NCBI GenBank assembly: GCA_037044905.1
Contig: JBAOKB010000164.1
Location: 248,001 to 312,000 of the forward strand
Reading direction: 5' to 3'
Length of the DNA stretch: 64,000 nt
DNA from: Hortaea werneckii
Lineage: Eukaryota > Ascomycota > Dothideomycetes > Mycosphaerellales > Teratosphaeriaceae
The notes under the pieces are model-generated. The model made no database searches. It had not been told where the DNA came from and was given only the letters and a program-made list of their open reading frames with translations. The translations under genes were made by a program, and so were the position numbers. Below, piece after piece: positions 32,079-44,167 of this stretch (its first letter is position 1; the number at the start of each line of letters is the position of its first letter).

Positions 32079-32405
32079 TGTCCCTCCCTATAATGTTTTC
32101 TTGTTGTTCCCTCCCTTGTCCTTTTTGATTTCTATTATTACTATCGATTTATAAAACGAGAAGGGGAGGAGGACATTAGATGCGGATGCAAAAGGAGAAG
32201 GCAAGGGGGGGCAAAAAAGAGGTACCTATTAGCTTTTTTTTTTTTTTTTTCCGTAGTATGCTAGACTAAACTCTACTTATCTACAATGAAAAACCAAAAC
32301 CAAAGAAGGCCGAAAAAAGAAGAAAGAAAAAGAAAAGCGAAACAGAATTTACCCCATTGACAAGGAGACGTATGTCCCCCTCCCCAAAAGACAAGAATCC
32401 CCTCC
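32079..32405. other. Gap between array and TYW4 3' end
   Basis: Ordinary-composition DNA with a 16-18 bp T-run near 32235 and an A-rich stretch after it. It probably holds the TYW4 3' UTR. No gene seen. Confidence 0.6.
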
Positions 32406-35400
32406 CTAAGACAATTCCGCATAAACCGTATGCAACAACGAGCTCCTCTCCACTCTCCTCGCCTCCTCCACAAGTTCCTGTCCCAACCTCTCCAAATAAA
32501 ACCCCGCGACATCGGGGGGTAAATCATCAAACCCCCTCACAATCCGCTTAAGATCTTTCCTCCCCCGCTCGTACGGCGCCAGGTCCCGGTTGCCGTAGAC
32601 GTCGCGGCCCGCGGCGTAGGAGGAGGGCGAAAGGGAGCGGAAGAAGATGTTGACGGCCACGCTGGTCGCGGGAGGCGGGGGAGAAGAGGAAGAGATGGTG
32701 GGGTTGGTGGAGGGAGTCGAGGATGTGGTGGGTACGGCAGTATGGATCCACATAGGCGGGATAAACAAAATATCCCCCGGACTCAACACGGCCTCGTAGG
32801 GATGCGTATGAACCAGTGCATTTCGGGTGTGGAAATCGGACGGGTGGAAGATATCGAGGGAGGAGCTGGAGGCGCCGGGGGGGAAACCCAAGTGCGAGAC
32901 GTCCGAGGGCGGGTAGAGGATTAGACGTTTTTGGCCTCGGACTTGGATTAGGATGTTGGCCATGACGTCGTAGTGTAGCCACATGGTGACGGGGCCGGAG
33001 ATGCGGAGCGGGGAGCTGTGCAGGTTTTCCACCACGTGGATCAGTTCGCCGGGGAGTTCGAAGTCGGCGGCGATTTCCGGGTAGTCGTCGGCGAGGTTGG
33101 TGGGTTGGTCGGAGGGGGCGTCGTGGGAGACGGAGCGGAGGTAGAGTTGTTGGCCGCGCGCGCAGTTGCTGAGGAAGTCGCCGAAGTTTTGCGTCACGTA
33201 GTCGAAGTTGCGGGTTTGGAAGTCCATCTTTTCGTGGCGGGAGGCGTGCACGATCACTTTGCGGTGGTATCCGATGGTTTCGGTAAGGTATTGGTTGTTC
33301 CATAACTCCGTGCAAGGGCCGATGTCTCCGTCGGAAAAGATGACCGGTTTGCCTTCCTCGACATATCGTTCAAAGTCGATGCCGTGTGCTAGGCTCCTGC
33401 GAGGGATGTAGGATGGATCGGGTAATCTCAGTCCGTCGCTTGCTGGCGTATTGCCATTCGGCTCGACATTAGATACCACTCTATTGCCGTTCGTGGGACC
33501 CCTAGGGATCTCACTGGCTCGGCTCTTGGGTTCGTCTATAGGTGGCGCGAGCGACATGTCCGCTTTCTGCGTGCTTAACAGATGCCATCCACATTTCAAT
33601 GATGCCTGCGGGCTATCCGTCAAGATCGACGGCTTGGTCCAGTACGTCCCAAAAGAGAAGCACGTCGCACCACCCCCTAGCACGATCAATCCACCGTCCA
33701 CATCGGTGATGGACGACCCAATAAAGAGCGGCCGCTTGCCCGCCACAGGATGCGTGCGGAGCGTCTTCATATTCAGAATCTCATCCTGACTCGTCAACAT
33801 CCGACCACCACAAATCCCGCCAATCATCAGAATCCCCCGATTCGTCCGCACGAGCTGGGCACCAAACCTGCCTAGGATCGCCGCATTATTTCGCAGGACC
33901 GCCGAAGCCTTCTGCGTGACATTGCGACAGTAAAGACTCATATCCGCCTCGAGACTCCAGTGCCAGAAATCCGTCAACACGCGCCCCGCGCTCGTCATGC
34001 CACCGACCAGAACTCCCGAAACCCCTTCCCGCGCATCCGTGATCATCGCAGCGCCGAACCGCGCCGGCGGCGCATCCCCGACCACGTGCACGCGTCGCCA
34101 CCCCCCCTCGCCCATCCACAGCAACCACTCGTCCAACACGCTCCCATCGCTCGTCTTCCCGCCGAAGATCAGCACCGTATGCGCCGGGCGCGGCTCGGTC
34201 GGTAATCGTAACGGAACAGCACAGTGTCTGTACCTGCCCTCTGGCAAGTTCGGTCCCTTCTTCCACATCCCATCCAGTCGGATCCAACACTCGGCCAGCG
34301 CCTTATCCGGCGACGTCCTGCCCCCGACCATCAGACAATTACTCGTGCCTCCCAACCGTGTGACCGTGTGACACATAACCCCCTGCCGCATCGGCGGGCC
34401 CGTGATAGGTAACAAGTCCTCAGTCCGGGAATAAGTATCGCAGTCGGTCAAACGCTCCTGGCTTCCTGTGCCCGCTAACAACCCCACCGCCTCGCCCTCC
34501 GAAATCTCCGACGTCGCAGGCACCACAGCCGCGAAGCGTCTGGGGACGAAGGAACCCGGGAGTTCAGGAGCCTGCAGGGGCTGTTCCTGCGGGACGTTAG
34601 GGACGGGGGACTCAGACCCGGAGCCGGCGTGGCTGGAGGCGAGGGAGAGACGGCTGGTGGAGCCGGCGAGGGAGGCGCGGTAGGGCCGGTGCGACCAGTC
34701 CTGGTCGGCCTTGCGTTCGGCGAGGAGGAGGAAGTAGTGGCTGGCGAAGAGGGCGAATTCCTCCCACTCGTCGAACGGTTCGACCTTGTCGAGGCCACGG
34801 CGTTGTTCGGCCGTTAGGAAGGTCGGGTCGCTCCAGAGTTCCCACAGGCTGCGGATGTCGATTCCCGCGTCCGGCCAGCCTGCGTCGGCGAAGCGCTGTT
34901 TCATTTCCGTCATGGTGCCGATGTGGTGGAGGGGGGTGCGGAGTTTCTGGAAGTGTGCGAGCATGGTGCGGGCGAAAGGATGGTCGGCGCCGTCGGGGAG
35001 GTGCTGCTCAAGGAGGCAGAAGCGGACGTCGGGCAGTCCGGAGGTCCAGGCGAGGATGTCCTGGGTGGATTGCTTGTCCATGTAAGCGGTTGAGACCTCG
35101 GCAACGAAGAGGATGGCGACGGAAGCGTCTTCGATGCGGAGGTGGTCGTGGAGGATTTGGCGGAGGGCGTCGAGGTTGTAGAGATCGCAGCCGATGGCTA
35201 CGTACGGGTCGCTTGAGCCGAGGAGACCCGTTTCGTTGCTGGTTTTGGTGAGTTTGGGCAGGAGACTGCGAAGTTGCTCTGTCTTTTCGATGATGCCGAG
35301 TTTGTTCTGCATTAAGACTGGATAGTCGACATCGACGAAGGTGGTGTTGTCGCATAGTTCTGGATGCTTGCCTAGATAGAGGAAGGGTAATGGGTCGCTA

Positions 35401-35992
35401 TTAAGGAAGACCGACATGTGAGAATTAGCCTGACCCGTTCTCGTTGGATTTGCCACCCCTTCATCGCACCCACGACGGCAGAACGTCAGCCGAGAGAGAA
35501 AACTTACTATCCGCATCCTAGGTTGATTACGACCTTCTTCTTCGCCGTCTGCTCGGCCAAAAACCTCGTGACCGTGTGCTCTACAGCCTTCATCCGAAGC
35601 CAATAACCGCGATTGATTAGGGGACTCCGTCGCTTGAACTTGCTTACAAAGTAGCGGAAATACTCAGGCTCGCCATTGCCGTTGGCATAGTAGAGCTTCT
35701 CGACGCTGCGCTTGCTGACAATGGACGAATTATTCGTGTCCATGACGAACTCATCGCGCTTGAGCTTGCTCGGGTCCGGCATGGTGGATTGTCGGCTGGA
35801 CTGGGGTCGGTTAGTCTGGAAGCTCTTGATGGCGTCGTTCTCGTGCATCTTGGATTGCCGTGATGGTCGGCCGCCATTGTTCACATCCGGGGATTGGGCT
35901 CCAGCATCGGTGGGAAGAGGTGAACTTTCTTCGTATGAAGTTGTCTGGGGGAGATTCTCGTCACTGCTTGATGTCGCAGCGGGCGCTGCCAT
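32406..35992 (-). CDS. tyw4: tRNA wybutosine-synthesizing protein 4 (LCM-kelch-JmjC)
   Basis: Homologue of yeast Ppm2, which performs the last SAM-dependent methylation and methoxycarbonylation steps of wybutosine at position 37 of tRNA-Phe. Exons on the minus strand are 35992-35508 and 35397-32406. The 110-nt intron begins GTAAGT and ends AATAG, and joining restores the SAM-binding motif N-L-G-C-G-Y-D-P-L-P-F across the junction. The product is 1158 aa. A Ser-rich N-terminal tail comes first, then the leucine carboxyl methyltransferase-like domain (about 70-400), kelch-like repeats (about 440-740) and a C-terminal JmjC domain with H-Y-D and a later W-I-H as likely metal ligands. Its 3' end lies only 328 bp from the retrotransposon array, yet the frame is intact. 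It is divergent from ATG18. Confidence 0.92.
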
Positions 35993-36892
35993 GGCTGGAG
36001 CGATCTCGGAAGTTTCGTTTCTTCTTTTCTCTTGTTCTCGTTATTTATTATACATTAGGCGCATGCGGCGAAATCGCTACCCTTGGCATGCGGCTTCCCT
36101 TTCAGGCCCAAGTGCACTCCAGATGTCCACCTGGGTACTATGTATGCAGCAGAGAAATTTCCCGGCAGGTTGGATGGAAGGCTAGGCGGGAGAAGCTAAA
36201 CCAGGGGGGTTGGAAGTGGGGATTAACTCAATGCCTCCAGATGGCGTTTGAGGCGACGTCGGTGTCTACCCCGGACGAGGCTGCGCAGACGAGAAGGGGA
36301 GAAAGGTGGATAGGACACTTTGGCGAATGCGATCCGGTTGCCGTCTTCACCTCAGCTGCTGCCTCTTCTTCGCTCTTGGTGTGACGAGGTGGATGGACAG
36401 ATAGGCGAGCGATCTATTTTTGTGAGGGGCGGACGTGCAGATTACAGCCCGAGCCCCTCCCGCCGTCTTGCCCAATGCAGGCATGCTCAGCATTTCAGGC
36501 AGGGCAAAAGCCAAAGTGGAATTGAACGGCTGTCATCAAACTATCAACCGCTGTATCAACCGCTTTTATTGACTTGATCCGTCGAATTTGATGACGGCCC
36601 AAACCAGCGGGTCGCCTGGATTAATTAAGAAATGAATGAATGACTCGGATCGGCATCTGCGTCATCCGGGTCGGTCAGAGCTGCAGCTCGAGCTCCAAGT
36701 CGTTACCTAGCAAGTAGTTGATGTTCACATGGGTTCAGCACCACAACTAACCAGGTTGATCACTCTCATATTCGCCTTCGCCTTCCACCTCAACAGTCAC
36801 TGGCCTCATTTCCATCTCTCATCAATTATTGACCAATTCACACCCTCACTTTCATTGACACGCGCGCTATGAGCGATTGAGATAGTCAAGAC
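35993..36892. other. Divergent promoter region TYW4/ATG18
   Basis: A 900-bp gap between two divergent start codons. It must contain both promoters. I see no ORF with coding character and no distinct motif that I would name. Confidence 0.6.
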
Positions 36893-38437
36893 ATGGCCGG
36901 TCTGAACTATGTGACCTTCAACCAAGATCACAGCCTGCTGGCTGTCGGTACGCTACGCCCATCCTCAACTCCATCCCATGGCTGATGCCCCCCAGCAACC
37001 ACCCGTGGCCTTCGCACCTACACCACCGATCCCTTTGAGCTCAGCAACCACTCCACCGACCATGACATCTCCCTGGTCGAGCCGCTCTTCTCCACCTCCC
37101 TCGTCGCCATGATCCTCACCCCGCGCCTCCTCCGCATCGTCAACACCAAGCGCCACTCCACCATCTGCGAGCTCACCTTCCACGGCATGGTCGTCGCCAT
37201 CCGCATGAATCGGAGACGGTTGGCTGTGGTGCTCGAGGAGATCGTCTTCCTCTACGACATCAGCAACATGAAGCTGTTACACCAGCAGCTCACCCCGCTG
37301 AACCCGGCGGGCATATGCGCCATCAGTCCGAGCTCGGAGAACAACTACCTGGCGCTGCCACACTATCAGAAGAACGCGATGGGAAACGCACAAGCTCAAC
37401 CGGGTCATGTACCGCGGAGCGTAGCCAAGGAGGCCATTAGCGGCGACGTCCTCCTCTACGACCTGAACAAGATGGAAGAAGTCACCGTGATCCAAGCCCA
37501 CCAGACCCCGCTGTCCAGCATCGCCCTCAACAGCGACGGCACCTTACTAGCCACCTCATCGGAAAAGGGCACCGTCATCCGCGTCTTCTCTATCCCCGAC
37601 GGCAAAAAACTCTACCAGTTCCGCCGGGGCAGCATGCCGGCCCGGATCTACAGCATGTCCTTCAACGCGACCTCGACCCTGCTGTGCGTCTCCTCCGCCA
37701 CCGAGACGGTGCACATCTTCAAACTCGCCCCGCCAGCTCAAAACCCCCATTCCGCCTCCCATCACCAATCCAACCGGGCCTCCTCCAGCCCGCCCACACG
37801 CGACCTCCACCACGCCTCCGACACCTCCTCCATCTCCGGCACCACTCTCGCCGACCCGGACGACCGAACCAGCGACTCCTCCTCCACAACCCCTCCCACC
37901 ACTACCTCCGCCTCATCGTTCAACCCCTCACGCCAACCCTCCAACCCTAAACCCACCAACCCAGGCCTCATGTCCTTCGTACGCCGCACCTCCCAGAACG
38001 TCATCGGCCCATCCTCCTTCGTCTCCCGCCTCGCGACGGGGGGTTACCTCCCGGCGTCTGTGGCGGAGATGTGGGAGCCGCAGCGGGATTTCGCTTGGGT
38101 CAGGGTTCCGCGGTCGAATGGCCAGGGCGGTGGGGGGAACAGTAGTGCTGGGGCAGGGGCAGGGGCAGCGGGGACGGAGAGTCAGGGTGGTGGGTATAGC
38201 AGTGGGTATGGTGCAGGCGCAGGAGGAGGAGGAGGAGGAGGGGGAGGAGCAGGTGGTGGTGGTGGAGGGGGAGGCAGTGTAGGGGGAATAAGATCCAGCG
38301 TCGTAGCCATGCCGAATCATCTCGCTGTCCCGCACGTCATGGTCGCTACGAGTGAGGGGGAGTTTTATGTTTTCGCCATTGATCTCGAGCGGGGTGGGGA
38401 GGGGACGTTGGTTAAGCGGTTTGGGTTTGTGGAGTAA
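36893..38437 (+). CDS. atg18: Autophagy-related PROPPIN Atg18
   Basis: WD40-type beta-propeller that binds PI3P/PI(3,5)P2 on autophagic and vacuolar membranes. Exon 1 is 36893-36947 (M-A-G-L-N-Y-V-T-F-N-Q-D), then a 48-nt intron (GTACGC...CCCAG), then exon 2 at 36996-38437. The junction gives L-A-V-A-T-T-R-G and continues into Y-T-T-D-P-F, a hallmark of Atg18. The product is 498 aa. The lipid-binding F-R-R-G motif is at residues 227-230. After it comes a long Ser/Pro/Asn-rich loop and, near 38120-38285, a Gly-rich low-complexity insert (GGA/GGT/GGC repeats giving poly-Gly). The final blade then follows, with the H-V-M-V-A-T-S-E-G-E-F-Y motif. The loop is the least conserved part of the family. 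Confidence 0.93.
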
Positions 38438-39390
38438 GTAAATCCTCGCCGCTTTAACCAATGTCCCTTCCACCTCCACGCTCCAGATCGATAGCCGAAG
38501 AGCGTGGGAGGGGGGAAGGTGAAGAAAAGGAAGAAAGCAAGGGAAAGAAGGCCTGGTGGATTTTCTGGACCAAAACCCGGTGAGACCCCTGTGACTCCAA
38601 AGGATGAGGGGATGAGGGGATAAGGAAGGGGACGGGAGACGATGACGATTTTGTCCTTCCCTTCGTTGTCTTGAGAAGGATTAGGAAACACGGGGAAGTC
38701 GTGCTTGTGCAGGTTCGTGGGCGTGGGCGTGGGCGTGCGCGTTGCGTCGGGGTTAAGGGCGGTGGCATGGTGAAGGAACTTTCCCCCTTGGGACCCGAAA
38801 AATATGATGAATTAATGATTCCGTCAACGAAAGCGAAAATGACTTTCTACTCTTACATATACTCCATGACTCTTTTCTCTTTCCATGTCTCACTTCTCTG
38901 TAATACTAATGACGATGGACCCTTTTCCAAAAACAAAATTGAGAAGAAACGTCAAACCAAATTAGAACATCTTTCTCCCCCTTCATCTACTCGCCCTCCA
39001 TCTCGCCCTCTCCTGAAATCTACCTATACATGTCTGCCTTTCCAACTCCTGGATTGGAAAATGGTACAATGAACGGAGTTTCAAGGTTGGGAGTTTAAGG
39101 AACAACGGAAAGGGAGATCTCTCACCTCCATCCATACGGAAGATGGGAAGGGAACAGAAGAAGAGGAAGGCAATAATGGCTAAAGGAAGGGAAAGAGAGG
39201 GTACAGCCCCCAAAAAGAAAAATCAATACGAAAAAAGGAAAAAAAAAAAAAAAAAACAGGGAAAAACACCCCCCAAAAAAGCAAAAAGAGTAATAGAAAA
39301 TAGAAAGTTTGTCATTTTATCTCAGTTTCACCTCCTTTTGAGCCCTTTTGGTCAATTTCCTTCTCTTCCTCCTTCACTCATCTTCTACTT
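38438..39390. other. Convergent 3' region ATG18/RhoGDI
   Basis: A 950-bp gap between two convergent genes, with a long A-run near 39240 and AT-rich pyrimidine tracts. It probably holds 3' UTRs. The small ORFs in it look non-coding. Confidence 0.6.
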
Positions 39391-40697
39391 CTACCAATCC
39401 TTCTTGATATCAAACGCCCACTTAAACTGCAAATGCGACGTCTTATCGTCGTCGACGAACTGGGATACCGCTTCGTAGTGGCCGCGGCCTAGCATGCCTG
39501 AGGGCGCGGTTTCGGGCTCGACTGTTTCAGAAAAAAGGAAAAAGGGTCAGCTTGTCTCACTTTGATCTCCCGCTTTCTCTCTCTCTCTCGCGTCGTCGCA
39601 TGATGTTTCCGCCGTTGAGTGTTTGAACCAAGAAGGCACAGGGCCAGAGGGATCGACGGGATGAAGCCGGCGAGAGGGGGAGGAGGGAAAGAACTTACAC
39701 TTCTTCTCGTACTCAGGCTTATCCGTCGTGTTAGGCGAGTATGATCCCTAGTAGAAAGCGAAAGAGTCAGCACTTCAAGATCCAAGATGGAAAAAATAAA
39801 AATAAAAATAAAAAAAAAGAACAAGAAGAAGAAGAAAAGCGGAACCCTCCCTCCTTCCACACAGCTACGGAAAGGGAAGCCTCCCCAAATCGCAAAAGCA
39901 TCGAAGCCAAAAGAGAGCGGAGGAAAGAAAGGAGAAAGAGGTGAGGAACTTACAATCATCTCCTGCATCTTACTCTTAACCCCCATCCGACTAACCACCT
40001 GCACATACTTCAACCCACTCAGAATCCCATGCTGCACACGAAACCGTGCCTTCATCCGGAACGTCGCGCCTTCCTTAATCGTGAAGGGATGTTTGTTCAG
40101 GTCCTCGAGGGAGCCCGGTTTGGTCAGGTCGATGACGATGTCGGGACGGCCGTCGACTTCGAGCCCCAGGGACAGGATGATCACGGTGCGTTTGTCGTTT
40201 GGGTCGGCCGGGAGCGTGTTGCCGGAGCCTAGGCCGAGGGATTCTTTCCATTTGCGGAGGGATTCGTCGTTTTGGTCTGTTTTTGGTTGGAAGTTAGGGG
40301 GCAGGATATATGGAGGTTGGGGAGGATTATGGTTTGGAGTCTGGAAAGGGGGTTGAAGGGAAAGGGGGGAGTGACAGGGGGAGTACGATGATGGTGGCGA
40401 GGATGAAGTGCGGTTTCATTAAGTGAAGTTGATATGGGTAGGCGGGGGGCGAATGAGATAAGCGGTCAAGCGTGTAAGCGGGCTTTTTGGCGGTATGAAG
40501 CAGCAATTGGGGGGGGGGGGGGGGGCCAAATCCGGGCTGCCATGTGCACCCAGGTGATTCACTTGAGAATTGTATCGAAGTGACTTACCGAGTTGCTGGT
40601 ACTCCTCCAACGTCTTCTTCTCCCCAACCTTAAACCCTTCGGTCTGCTCAGGCTCCAGGTCTTCCGCGTGCGGGGCAGCTGCTCCCGTGCCCGACAT
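39391..40697 (-). CDS. rdi1: Rho GDP-dissociation inhibitor
   Basis: Cytosolic chaperone that extracts prenylated Rho/Rac/Cdc42 GTPases from membranes and holds them in the GDP form. Four minus-strand exons (40697-40589, 40276-39954, 39747-39699, 39521-39391) join in phase to 203 aa, the normal family size. Introns are 312, 206 and 177 nt, all starting GTAAGT. The N-terminal arm has T-E-G-F-K-V-G-E-K-K-T-L-E-E-Y. The immunoglobulin-like domain follows with L-R-K-W-K-E-S-L-G-L and F-T-I-K-E-G-A, and the end is F-K-W-A-F-D-I-K-K-D-W. Intron 1 carries a G-run of about 17 nt at 40509-40525. The second exon is bounded by clean splice sites. Confidence 0.93.
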
Positions 40698-41864
40698 TTT
40701 CCTGGGAAATCGACTTGGTTTGGTTATCCTCGCTCGGGAAGTCTTCTGGAGTCTCTTTTTCTCCCAGCCTGGGGGTTGGGTGAGGATACTAGTTTAGTTT
40801 TAAGGAGAAGGAAAAGTGTAGAAGGTTGATCAGGACTGGTCGGATGACTCTAGTTTTTTCCCGCCCTGGAGATCAGCAGGAGAGAGAGATGGGCGAGGAC
40901 GTGGCGGTGTTTCCAGGCTGATGTTTATGGTGGGGCATACCCATGCGCACACACACACCTCACAGCTCGGGGCGGGCTTTGCTGGTGGCGGCAATACCCG
41001 TTCGTGCAGGTATGCGGCCGTTACTGGCGTTCTGGAAGCCTGGAAGCCTGGGAACCTGTGATATGCCGTCCCTACAGTATATCATCTAGAGGGCATGCAT
41101 ATGGCAAGCCAATTGAATAATGTATGAAAAGATATGCATATGCGTGAGAGAGACTAATAGTCAACAATGCGCAAGTCTTCTCAGGGCCGGACAGTTTGCG
41201 CCCGTTCGTCTTGACCGCTCCCATGATGATGTATGCCGAAAGCCGTGACTGACGCATGACGACCGAACACAGCGTTGAATAGCCGCCTATCGCTGTGCTT
41301 ACAGTCCATCTGCATGGTCGGCACAATGCATGTAGGATGGCTCATGTCCTTCGATGTTTGATATGGCAACCTCCTCGCTCACATCAGAAGGGGTGAAGAG
41401 GGACAGACAGGAGCGCCGTATGCGGTATCTTCCAAGCATTGACATCAATATGGTCCTAGCTCCCATAGCGGCCCCAGCCATCCTCGCCGTCCCGTCCTTT
41501 TCCCACGATCCCTGTTGCTCCCGTTACTTCGAAGCTCTGTCCATCCGTCTACGCAAGAATCCCACTGTATGCACCCTAGGTATGCTCCTCTAGTGCTGTG
41601 CATTCTATTCCGCCTTCTCTATAATCAGCATCGCCCATTGAAAGCATCTCCAGGCGCATCGTACGGGCCATCGAATCGCATTGGCGACGCGGCGCGCAAA
41701 CAACCCTCGCGACAAGCGCACCACGCGTGAACCGAAGCCTTCTCATCTCGCGTCCGGATCGCATACGGTCGGCCACTGTCGAGCCGGCGCAAAGCCATTG
41801 AGGGTAGCAATCGTCGCCATATCCAAGCAGCAGCAGCAGCAGCAGCATCGACACTCACCTCATC
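40698..41864. other. Divergent region RhoGDI/Bqt4-like
   Basis: A gap of about 1.2 kb. It has a short ACACAC run near 40950 and a CAG repeat (about seven units) at 41828-41848, just before the next start codon. No gene supported. It should contain both promoters and a 5' UTR. Confidence 0.55.
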
Positions 41865-43481
41865 ATGACAACGACGCGACCGCTTCCCGAAAACCGAAAC
41901 CCACTGCTGGAGGGAGAAAGGGCACCAGCGCGTACGTCGCATCGCATCGCATGCGCATCTCCCCACCCGGCGCATGACTATCAGGCGGGAGCTAACATAT
42001 CGTGTTCTATCAGACGAAATCTTGGTCGAGCGGAGATGCTTGGGTAGGACTGAGCTCAAGGTCAAACCGGGCCAGGTCGGCACCAGCAATGCGACCAAGC
42101 CAGACAACCTCGGCGTGCTCGACTACGCCCACTTGCGCGTACCTCTACCCAAGGATCTTGGGGCGAGCGGCATCTTCTCCAGAGGCTCCAACCGCAAGTT
42201 CCCGGAATCATACTTCTTGATGGTGAGTCGCCCTCCCACACCTGCGCGCGCGTGCGTGACGGGTTCGCGCATTTCTCGTGACGCGACGACGACTGACGCG
42301 TTTGCGCCCTCTTCCAGCGCCGCTCCAACGATGGCTTTGTCAGTGCCACTGGCATGTTCAAGGCAGCATTTCCCTACGCGCAGGCCGAAGAGGAGATCGC
42401 CGAGAAGGACTACATCAAGAACCTCTCCGACACGGCAAGCGAAGAGGTTGCTGGGAACGTGTGGATACATCCGGATCAAGGTGCGTGATTTTCTCTTGAC
42501 CTGTCACGTGCAGGATCCTCCCCGCAAAACTCACATTCACATGACTGACCTCCGTTCACAGCTCTCCAATTAGCGGACGAATACGGCATTCGCCTCTGGA
42601 TCGCAGCACTTCTCGACCCAGAACCGATTACCCACGGCAACGACCCACACATCAAGTCTCCACCTCCATACTCACAGAGCAAGATGGCAAACGGCAGTAG
42701 GAGAAGCCGGTCACCTGAAAAGAAGCAGCAGCAACAACAGCCGCCAGTAGAGACCCGCGCATCCACCCGCAGCAGACGAAGCGCAAGTGTCCGGTCCGAA
42801 TCGCCAGTTGCGACACCCCAAGTCAAGACCCCCAGCAGACCCAAAGCGACCCCACGCAAATCCCGCCGAGGTCGCGGGACCCTCTCACGCGTCGACGAGG
42901 GCGCAGCAGCCGTGGACTTCGAGTCCGTGAACGGCCGCGAAACCGGCTCCACCGCGGACGAGCACGTCAAGATCGAAGTCGAAACCTCCACGCACCAACA
43001 CCCTGCTGCCCCTCCTTCGTCGCGAACGACCCGCAGCGCCCGCGCAGCCTCCGAAGACATCGTCGGCGAAGAAGACGAAGAGAGAACGAAAGTCAACATC
43101 GAACTCCCCGCGGGCAACCTGGACCTGCCCCTCCCCAACGACACGGAAGCCATGCTCCGCGAAGCCCGCCGGATGGTGCAAGAAGCCGAGGACTTGAGCG
43201 CCGGCGCTTCCTCCGAAGGAGGCAACGCCACCACAAGCAGCAGCAACAAACCCAGCAAATCCAAACGCAAAGCCGAAGAGATGATCGACGAGGACGACGA
43301 GGTCGGGTTAGAGGGACCTCGCGCTGCCGATGGTGGTCCGGCAGCGAGCAAACGCGCCCGCGTCGAGATCAAGTTGCGGAAGGAGAAGATCAAGAAGCGT
43401 GCGGCCGTGGGGATCACGGCTAGTTTGGCCCTGGGGGCGCTAGTGCCGACGTTGGCTGCTGTTTGGGGGGCGTGGGTTTAG
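41865..43481 (+). CDS. bqt4: Bqt4-like APSES protein with C-terminal TM
   Basis: Resembles fission-yeast Bqt4, an inner nuclear membrane protein that anchors telomeres. Exons 41865-41931, 42014-42222, 42318-42480 and 42562-43481 join in phase (donors GTACGT, GTGAGT, GTGCGT) to 452 aa. The N-terminal half is an APSES/KilA-N type domain with V-E-R-R-C-L-G-R-T-E-L-K-V-K, S-A-T-G-M-F-K-A-A-F-P and V-W-I-H-P-D-Q. A disordered middle follows with a short poly-Gln, SP/TP sites and basic clusters (S-K-R-A-R-V, K-E-K-I-K-K-R). The protein ends in one hydrophobic segment (about the last 25 residues), as expected for a tail-anchored nuclear envelope protein. The tail segment argues against a simple StuA-type transcription factor. 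Confidence 0.85.
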
Positions 43482-43728
43482 GTTTCCTTTAGATGTCCCT
43501 CTTTTTTTTTTCTTTTTCCCCGCCTGCCCTCCTTTTTTCTTCTTTTGTTTTGGGGTGGGTGACGCTTAATTTTTTTACTTTTATTGGAAAGAAGGTATGG
43601 GAGAGGGGATCGGGGAGAGGGGAGGGGAGGGAAGGGGAGGGGAGGGAGGGAGGAAGATGCGGCCTTGAAGCGGAGGGATTAAGGGGTGCCCGGAACGGAG
43701 AGGAGAAGGGGGAGGGGAAAGAGGAACT

Positions 43729-43768
<40 letters not shown>
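43729..43768 (+). repeat. Poly-G tract of 40 nt
   Basis: Uninterrupted G homopolymer about 250 bp after the Bqt4-like stop. It is G-quadruplex capable on the plus strand. The exact length may be unreliable because such runs are error-prone in sequencing. Confidence 0.8.
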
Positions 43769-43769
<1 letters not shown>

Positions 43770-44081
43770 GGGGGAACTGGGGGAAAAGGGAACTGTAGGG
43801 AGAGGGGGGAGGGAACTGGAAAAACAACGCTACGATGAAAGTAACTTGAGAGAGAAATGTCACTTCGAAATGTCTTCGTCCACCCGTCTGCCCGCCTGCC
43901 CGCCCGCCCGCCGCCATGTTGTGGGGGCGTATCATGTCATGTCATTTGCTGCTCTGGTATACTTGTCCCCCCTTGCTCGTTCCCTTCTTTCGTCGTTGAT
44001 GGATAACGCGCTTCGTTGTGATTTTTGGATGCATTCGGGCTAGTAAGGGAGTAAGTAGCTTCAGATATAACACTTCTCCGT

Positions 44082-44132
44082 CCCCCCCCCCCCCCCCTTT
44101 TTTTTTTTTTCCTTCTCTTTCTCCCTTTCCTT

Positions 44133-44167
<35 letters not shown>
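44082..44167 (+). repeat. Paired poly-C tracts
   Basis: Sixteen and thirty-four C residues separated by a T-run and pyrimidine stretch, so this is an all-pyrimidine block. It is G-quadruplex capable on the minus strand. Confidence 0.8.

Noticed and set aside
41625..42107. 160-aa minus-strand ORF over the Bqt4-like 5' end
   Set aside because: Overlaps well-supported exons and splice sites on the plus strand and shows no family pattern.
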